11,881 nt of DNA from Gammaproteobacteria bacterium (GTDB lineage: Bacteria; Pseudomonadota; Gammaproteobacteria; UBA6429), in the NCBI GenBank assembly GCA_030635835.1, contig DAOVYB010000033.1, positions 1 through 11,881 on the forward strand, read 5' to 3'. Numbering within the stretch: the stretch's first letter is position 1; every line of letters starts with the position of its first letter. The notes below the pieces were generated by a model. The model saw only the letters and a program-made list of their open reading frames with translations, did no database searches and was not told where the DNA came from. A program made the translations under genes and the position numbers. This document shows positions 8,238 through 11,881 of the stretch, piece by piece.

Positions 8238-8339
8238 ATAAGAATATCCTGTGATACGTTTCTCGGTTTATTAAGGTTATCCTCGCTAAACTCTTTGGTA
8301 TTAGCGGTTTCTGCATTAAGCAGTGTAAAGGGGGTTAGA

Positions 8340-9791
8340 ATGACGTTTAATGATGTATTTATGATTGTGCCATCAAGTACTGCTTTATCAGGTGCAATCT
8401 GGTTTGTATTATTAACGGTTATACTATATATAGCTCGAAACCAAGCCCATAAAGGTATTTATTCATTTAGTGAAGCAATACACAATTCTTTTCGTTTAAG
8501 TGCACGTTCTGTAAAACTCTTACGTAATATTTTAGTTGTTCGTAATCGTGATGTTTTATTAGCGCAGGGTCGTGAAGCAACTGAACGTATAATCGAACGT
8601 GAATTTGAGCGTATTGATGCAACAGTACGTAAAGATTTATCAGAATATCCGGCGTTACATCGTCATCTTAATGAAGAAGTAACTGCAATTGATGAAAGTT
8701 ATAAGGAAAGTACAGATGTACCTCCCACTCCACCTGCCTGGGTTCAGGCTGTTGATGCTGTTGCAAAAATTCCTGTGGCAAAAGGTGACCCAACTGTCGG
8801 TAATATTCTTGAAGACATCCACCAATCTTTAGTTAAATCAAGTACAAGGGCTTTAGATGAGTACCGTAAAGCCAGCAGTAAACGTCATCAAATATTACAA
8901 AAAATGATGCCGCACTGGCGTAATGTTTTAAAAGCATTGCAGGAAGTTGATAAGTCAGTAAATAGTTTGCTCGCACGTTCAGTCACAATTGATCGTTTAA
9001 TGCATGATTATGAAGATATATTAAAAGGCACAGACAAAGCGCAACGTATGTTGTCATCATCATCAATGACACAATTTTTTATCGCAGGGTTTGTACTTGC
9101 CATTGCAGTAGGTGGTGCTTTTATTAACTTTAATTTAATCGCGCGCCCTATGTCAGAAATGGTTGGTGGTTCAGACATGTTAATGGGCTTTAAAACCTCG
9201 AGTGTAGCTGCACTTGTCATTATTCTGGTCGAGATATCATTAGGTCTGTTTTTAATGGAATCTTTACGTATTACACGACTCTTTCCTGTGATAGGCGCAT
9301 TAAATGACAAAATGAGAGTAAAAATGGTTTGGATAACATTTGTTTTCTTATTTTCATTAGCATGCGTTGAAGCCGGTTTGGCTTATATGCGTGAAATTCT
9401 TATGGAAGATAGTCAGGCAACTCTTGCATTATTGAGTGATACAGGCGGAGTTGAAGTGAGAGAAAATTCAGCCCTCTGGATAACAACTGCAGCACAAATG
9501 GGTTTGGGTTTTGTTTTACCCTTTGCTTTAACTTTTGTTGCCATTCCTCTTGAATCATTTATTCATTCTATGCGTACAGTATTAGGTACAGTTTCTGTTG
9601 CTTTCTTACGTTCTTTAGAGTGGTTTTTAAGATTGGTAGGAAGTATTGCAAGATCTTCTGGAAAAATATTTGTCCATGTTTATGACTTCCTTATATTCTT
9701 ACCTTTAGGGATTGAAAAATTACTCAATAATAAAGAAGGCGGTAAGAAAGTAACCGGCTCATCAAGTTCAAAAGTTGGAGGCGTATTATGA
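8340..9791 (+). CDS. Multi-pass membrane protein of unknown function, partner of VWA lipoprotein
   Basis: I do not recognise a named family. From the ATG at 8340 the protein has 483 residues. A single N-terminal membrane segment (about 14-31) is followed by some 200 soluble, charged, mostly helical residues (about 35-240; coiled-coil likely, broken by a Pro-rich DVPPTPPAW near 126). Four more membrane segments follow, at about 243-266, 288-308, 329-350 and 384-403. The C-terminus (415-460) is hydrophobic/amphipathic, then Gly/Ser/Lys-rich. The start was chosen for AAGGGGG at 8328-8334; a TTG at 8295 would add 15 residues but lacks a good ribosome site. The stop overlaps the next ATG (ATGA), so the two products are probably made together and may form an envelope complex. 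It is not a recognisable MotA/ExbB, transporter or receptor; the segment LIARPMSEMV after TM2 only faintly recalls a receptor membrane exit. Confidence 0.75.
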   Translation: MTFNDVFMIVPSSTALSGAIWFVLLTVILYIARNQAHKGIYSFSEAIHNSFRLSARSVKLLRNILVVRNRDVLLAQGREATERIIEREFERIDATVRKDLSEYPALHRHLNEEVTAIDESYKESTDVPPTPPAWVQAVDAVAKIPVAKGDPTVGNILEDIHQSLVKSSTRALDEYRKASSKRHQILQKMMPHWRNVLKALQEVDKSVNSLLARSVTIDRLMHDYEDILKGTDKAQRMLSSSSMTQFFIAGFVLAIAVGGAFINFNLIARPMSEMVGGSDMLMGFKTSSVAALVIILVEISLGLFLMESLRITRLFPVIGALNDKMRVKMVWITFVFLFSLACVEAGLAYMREILMEDSQATLALLSDTGGVEVRENSALWITTAAQMGLGFVLPFALTFVAIPLESFIHSMRTVLGTVSVAFLRSLEWFLRLVGSIARSSGKIFVHVYDFLIFLPLGIEKLLNNKEGGKKVTGSSSSKVGGVL

Positions 9792-10456
9792 AAATAGGAT
9801 ATAAAACCTATTTGATTTTTTTAATTTTCACATCATTTTTATTACAGTCATGCAGTGATGAACCTGTTGTACCTAATACTCGTGGTGTATATATGTTGAT
9901 GGATACGTCAGGTACTTATACTAAAGAGCTGAAACAAGCACAAAGAGTTATTAACTATATTCTTTCTCAATTAGGGCCTGCTGATTCTTTTGCAGTAGCT
10001 CGTGTTGATACCGGAAGTTTTAGCGAAAAAGATATAGTTGCTAAAGTTACTTTTCAGGATCGTCCCAGTGCAACTAATCAGCAAAAACGCGTTTTTCGTG
10101 AAAAAATTGATAAATTTGTAAAATCCGTAAAAGGTAGTGCCTACACTGATATTACAGGTGGCATTTTACAAGGCATTGAATTTCTAAATGAAGCGGGTAC
10201 CGGACATAATACCATCCTTATTTTTTCTGATTTAAAAGAAGAATTAAGAAAGGGCTACAAACGTGATATTCCGCTCTCAGTTAATAATTATTCGGTTGTT
10301 GCATTGAATGTAACTAAATTGCGTTCTGATAATATTGACCCCAGAGAATATCTGGATCGACTGGAAGAATGGCGCATGAAAGTTGAGTCTGGTGGTGGAG
10401 AATGGCGAGTTATTAACGATATGGCCAGATTGGAGAAAATTTTAGCGCAAAAGTAA
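9788..10456 (+). CDS. VWA-domain lipoprotein with intact MIDAS
   Basis: A 222-residue predicted lipoprotein. Residues 1-21 are a lipoprotein signal peptide with lipobox LQSC, so Cys22 would be lipidated; the +2 residue is Ser, not Asp, which favours outer-membrane sorting. A von Willebrand factor A fold covers about 33-215, starting GVYMLMDTSGTY. The MIDAS metal site looks complete: D39-x-S41-x-T43, T120 in the YTDITGG loop, and D148 in IFSDLKEE. VWA domains usually bind a protein partner through a divalent metal; the overlapping upstream membrane protein is the natural candidate. Translation is probably coupled through the four-base ATGA overlap. A strong hairpin follows 32 bases downstream, closing a two-gene unit. 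The biological role is unknown. Confidence 0.85.
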   Translation: MKIGYKTYLIFLIFTSFLLQSCSDEPVVPNTRGVYMLMDTSGTYTKELKQAQRVINYILSQLGPADSFAVARVDTGSFSEKDIVAKVTFQDRPSATNQQKRVFREKIDKFVKSVKGSAYTDITGGILQGIEFLNEAGTGHNTILIFSDLKEELRKGYKRDIPLSVNNYSVVALNVTKLRSDNIDPREYLDRLEEWRMKVESGGGEWRVINDMARLEKILAQK

Positions 10457-10488
10457 CATATTTTTACATTTTGAAAAGTTGTTGCACT

Positions 10489-10517
10489 AATAAAGCCTGA
10501 TAATATCAGGCTTTATT
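10489..10517 (+). terminator. Rho-independent terminator after the VWA gene
   Basis: A perfect 12-base stem (10489-10500 with 10506-10517) has loop TAATA. The GC-rich inner part AGCCTGA/TCAGGCT is followed by a T-rich run TTATTGCTTAT. It is symmetric enough to work on both strands, but no minus-strand gene ends here. Confidence 0.8.
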
Positions 10518-10541
10518 GCTTATAGAGTATCCTTAATGAAT

Positions 10542-10569
10542 TAAAGCATACTCTGATTTAAGCCGATAT
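10542..10569 (+). promoter_or_regulatory. Candidate sigma-28 (FliA) promoter
   Basis: TAAA at 10542-10545 and GCCGATAT at 10562-10569 match the flagellar sigma-28 consensus TAAA-N15-GCCGATAA, with one mismatch in the -10 box and a spacer of 16 rather than 15. Transcription would start near 10577, about 40 bases before the DUF1249 gene. It lies directly after a terminator, where a new promoter is needed. It was the only GCCGATA-type box I found between genes in the window. Confidence 0.55.
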
Positions 10570-10617
10570 ATATGTACGAAGATAAAAAGTTAAGTTGTAT
10601 TTGGAAGGATAAAAGAT

Positions 10618-11040
10618 TTGAGTCATACCCTTGAACAAACACGAGATAAAGAACCGATGTGGTTCTTTGAACGAAACTATATGTATCTTCAGGAAATCTT
10701 TCCTGAGATTATTGAGTTGTCTTCAGATGCATTAGTTTATCGTGACAAGCTTAAAGTTGTGAAACTTAAGTGTTTAGAAGTCAGCCGTTATACAACATTA
10801 ATCTCACTTAATCTTACGTTTACAGAGTGTCCAAAAATTACGCCCGTTGAAATGACAATTCGTCTCTATCATGATGCTCAGGTTGCAGATGTTATTTCAT
10901 ACCAAAATATTACTCGTTTAGTTGCACCTTACTTTTCTGTCGAAAAAGAAAAGAATGAAAATCATAAACGTCAGGCAAATATTCTGCTTTATGAATTGTT
11001 ATCAGGTTGTGCAAAAACACGAACATTGGAAGTGGCGTAA
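10618..11040 (+). CDS. DUF1249 (YqiB-family) protein
   Basis: A 140-residue cytosolic protein of the DUF1249 family, which includes E. coli YqiB (140 residues). Family marks are SRYTT (56-60), MTIRLYHDAQVA (79-90), and a C-terminal helix with NHKRQAN and LLSGC (115-131). The N-terminal WFFERNYMYLQEIFPE matches the family's N-terminal helix. The biochemical role of the family is not established. The start is TTG, supported by GGAAGG at 10603-10608 and by family length; the first in-frame ATG (residue 14) would cut the conserved start. In E. coli yqiB sits between nudF and cpdA; here it heads a two-gene unit behind a sigma-28-like promoter, which is unexpected. A 25-base gap leads to the Sel1-SPOR gene, so co-transcription is likely. 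Confidence 0.88.
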   Translation: MSHTLEQTRDKEPMWFFERNYMYLQEIFPEIIELSSDALVYRDKLKVVKLKCLEVSRYTTLISLNLTFTECPKITPVEMTIRLYHDAQVADVISYQNITRLVAPYFSVEKEKNENHKRQANILLYELLSGCAKTRTLEVA

Positions 11041-11064
11041 TAACGATATATCAAGGATGTAATA

Positions 11065-11706
11065 ATGATGAAATTAAATATTAAAAATTACTTTAATAAT
11101 TTTATGTTCTCTCTCTTTATTTTGCTCTCATCGCAAAATATTGCCGCTGCTTCTGTCAGTGATGCGGTTATCGCAAGTAAAAATAACAACAGCACTAAAG
11201 CAGTAAGACTTTGGTCTGAGTTAGCTGGTAAAGGGAATACAATTGCTCAATATAATTTAGCAAGTTACTACTCCAAAGGAAATGGCGTACAGAAAAATAA
11301 GCGGGTAGCTAATAAATGGTTAAAAAATGCAACCCGTTCAGGTCTTATACAAGCCTATTTAAATTTGAATAAACAGGTTATTTCGCCCGCTAATGGTATC
11401 TCACTAGACTTTAATATTGATCCTGAAATGTGGTTAACAAAACAGGAACCAAATAAATATACAATACAACTTGCCAGTAGCAGAAACGAAAAATCAATCA
11501 AAAAATCATACAATGATAATCAGTTAGAAGGTAATGGTGGTTATTATCATTACGTACGTGGTGGAATTGATCGTTATGCTTTAATTTATGGCACATATAA
11601 AACTGTTGCCGCTGCTAAAGTTGCAATGAAAAAGTTACCTGATGCACTACAGGGAAAAACACCCTGGGTTCGAAAGATAAAATCGCTGCAAAATATTAGT
11701 CAATAA
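11065..11706 (+). CDS. Periplasmic Sel1-repeat and SPOR-domain protein
   Basis: A 213-residue exported protein. Residues 1-29 form a signal peptide ending NIAAAS, with cleavage likely near A29. Sel1-like (TPR-related) helices at about 44-101 carry AVRLWSELAGKGNTIAQYNL and a second, more divergent unit. A SPOR domain at about 130-208 (YTIQLASS, YALIYGTYKT, KTPWVRKIKSLQ) resembles the C-terminus of DamX. SPOR domains bind denuded septal peptidoglycan, so the protein should localise to division sites or remodelled cell wall. AAGGA at 11053-11057 serves either ATG at 11065 or the next codon at 11068. It is probably read with the DUF1249 gene and ends before a terminator shared with ssrA. The exact partner and role are unknown. 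Confidence 0.85.
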   Translation: MMKLNIKNYFNNFMFSLFILLSSQNIAAASVSDAVIASKNNNSTKAVRLWSELAGKGNTIAQYNLASYYSKGNGVQKNKRVANKWLKNATRSGLIQAYLNLNKQVISPANGISLDFNIDPEMWLTKQEPNKYTIQLASSRNEKSIKKSYNDNQLEGNGGYYHYVRGGIDRYALIYGTYKTVAAAKVAMKKLPDALQGKTPWVRKIKSLQNISQ

Positions 11707-11731
11707 TATAAATTAGCTTCACCAATTAAAA

Positions 11732-11756
11732 AGACCATCTGAAAATCAGATGGCCT
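11732..11756. terminator. Bidirectional terminator between the Sel1-SPOR gene and ssrA
   Basis: The stem CCATCTGA/TCAGATGG (11735-11742 with 11746-11753) has loop AAA and partial further pairing. Read on the minus strand, it is followed by CTTTTTAATT and ends tmRNA transcripts. Read on the plus strand, it is followed by CCTATTTTATTTTA and could end the Sel1-SPOR transcript. Confidence 0.8.
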
Positions 11757-11768
11757 ATTTTATTTTAT

Positions 11769-11881
11769 TGGTGGAGGCGGCGGGAATCGAACCCGCGTCC
11801 GCAAATTCTCCGCTTTTGGCTCTACATGCTTATTCTGTCTTTAAGTTTAACCGGCTGCTGCCCGACAGGCAGGGATCACAG
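11769..11881 (-). ncRNA. ssrA: tmRNA (3' part, cut by window edge)
   Basis: Transfer-messenger RNA, which rescues stalled ribosomes by trans-translation. On the minus strand the last bases read GGACGCGGGTTCGATTCCC then GCCGCCTCCACCA, that is, the T arm, acceptor strand and encoded CCA end at 11769. Further upstream, the minus strand has AGACAGAATAAGCATGTAGA, close to the AGACTAAGCATGTAG segment of E. coli tmRNA. The 5' half, with the tag-peptide frame, lies beyond the window, so the tag cannot be read. It appears to be the standard one-piece type. Confidence 0.95.

Larger units (their letters stand above)
7989..8339. other. 351-base AT-rich intergenic region
   Basis: No convincing gene was found on either strand. 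It holds a weak hairpin with a T run after fliA (8007-8034), a small inverted repeat (8110-8116 with 8123-8129), a TATAAT at 8212-8217 with no good -35, a 19-base palindrome (8219-8237), and a six-base stem CGCTAA/TTAGCG (8284-8289 with 8301-8306) in the likely leader of the next gene. It probably contains the promoter of the membrane protein/VWA unit. Confidence 0.6.

Noticed and set aside
8340..9791. Membrane protein as a ZorA/MotA-like motor component
   Set aside because: Membrane-segment order (1 + 4 with the large soluble domain after the first) and lack of MotA-type motifs do not match, and the partner is a VWA lipoprotein, not a MotB/OmpA-type protein.
10572..10634. Twenty-codon ORF overlapping the DUF1249 start
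   Set aside because: It is in another frame, has no ribosome site, and starts at or before the expected transcript start.
11707..11881. The 3' end of ssrA as an integration site for a mobile element
   Set aside because: No integrase, no repeated copy of the tmRNA 3' end and no foreign-looking genes lie beside it; only a normal gene and a terminator.

Overview
The window looks like chromosomal DNA of a flagellated, AT-rich gammaproteobacterium. The signs are an Aer-type redox receptor, a 36-heptad-class pair of chemoreceptors, sigma-28 (FliA), a YqiB-family (DUF1249) protein, a DamX-like SPOR domain and a one-piece tmRNA gene with encoded CCA. The genus cannot be fixed from sequence reading alone. 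Base composition and codon use look even across the window, and there is no integrase, transposase, CRISPR array or prophage gene.

Region 1 (1-7086) is a chemotaxis block, all on the plus strand with short gaps or overlaps. It holds a transmembrane methyl-accepting protein (5' end outside the window) ending in a CheR/CheB-tethering pentapeptide, an Aer-like PAS receptor, a ParA/MinD-type ATPase, a small STAS protein translationally coupled to it, and then cheR, cheD and cheB. Together they describe receptor adaptation (methylation, deamidation, demethylation) plus a likely system for placing receptor arrays in the cell. No cheA, cheW, cheY or cheZ is visible; they may lie upstream of the window or elsewhere.

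Region 2 (7087-8339) carries fliA behind a candidate sigma-54 promoter, followed by a 351-base AT-rich gap with a 19-base palindrome. Region 3 (8340-10456) is a tightly overlapped two-gene unit of unknown function: a multi-pass membrane protein with a large soluble domain, and a von Willebrand factor A (VWA) lipoprotein with an intact metal-binding (MIDAS) motif. It ends at a clear hairpin. This is the best candidate for an undescribed system.

Region 4 (10518-11706) has a candidate sigma-28 promoter in front of a DUF1249/YqiB gene and a periplasmic Sel1-SPOR gene. If that promoter is real, these envelope or housekeeping-like genes are tied to the flagellar regulon that fliA controls. Region 5 is the 3' part of ssrA (tmRNA) on the minus strand, converging on the Sel1-SPOR gene across a shared, probably bidirectional terminator.
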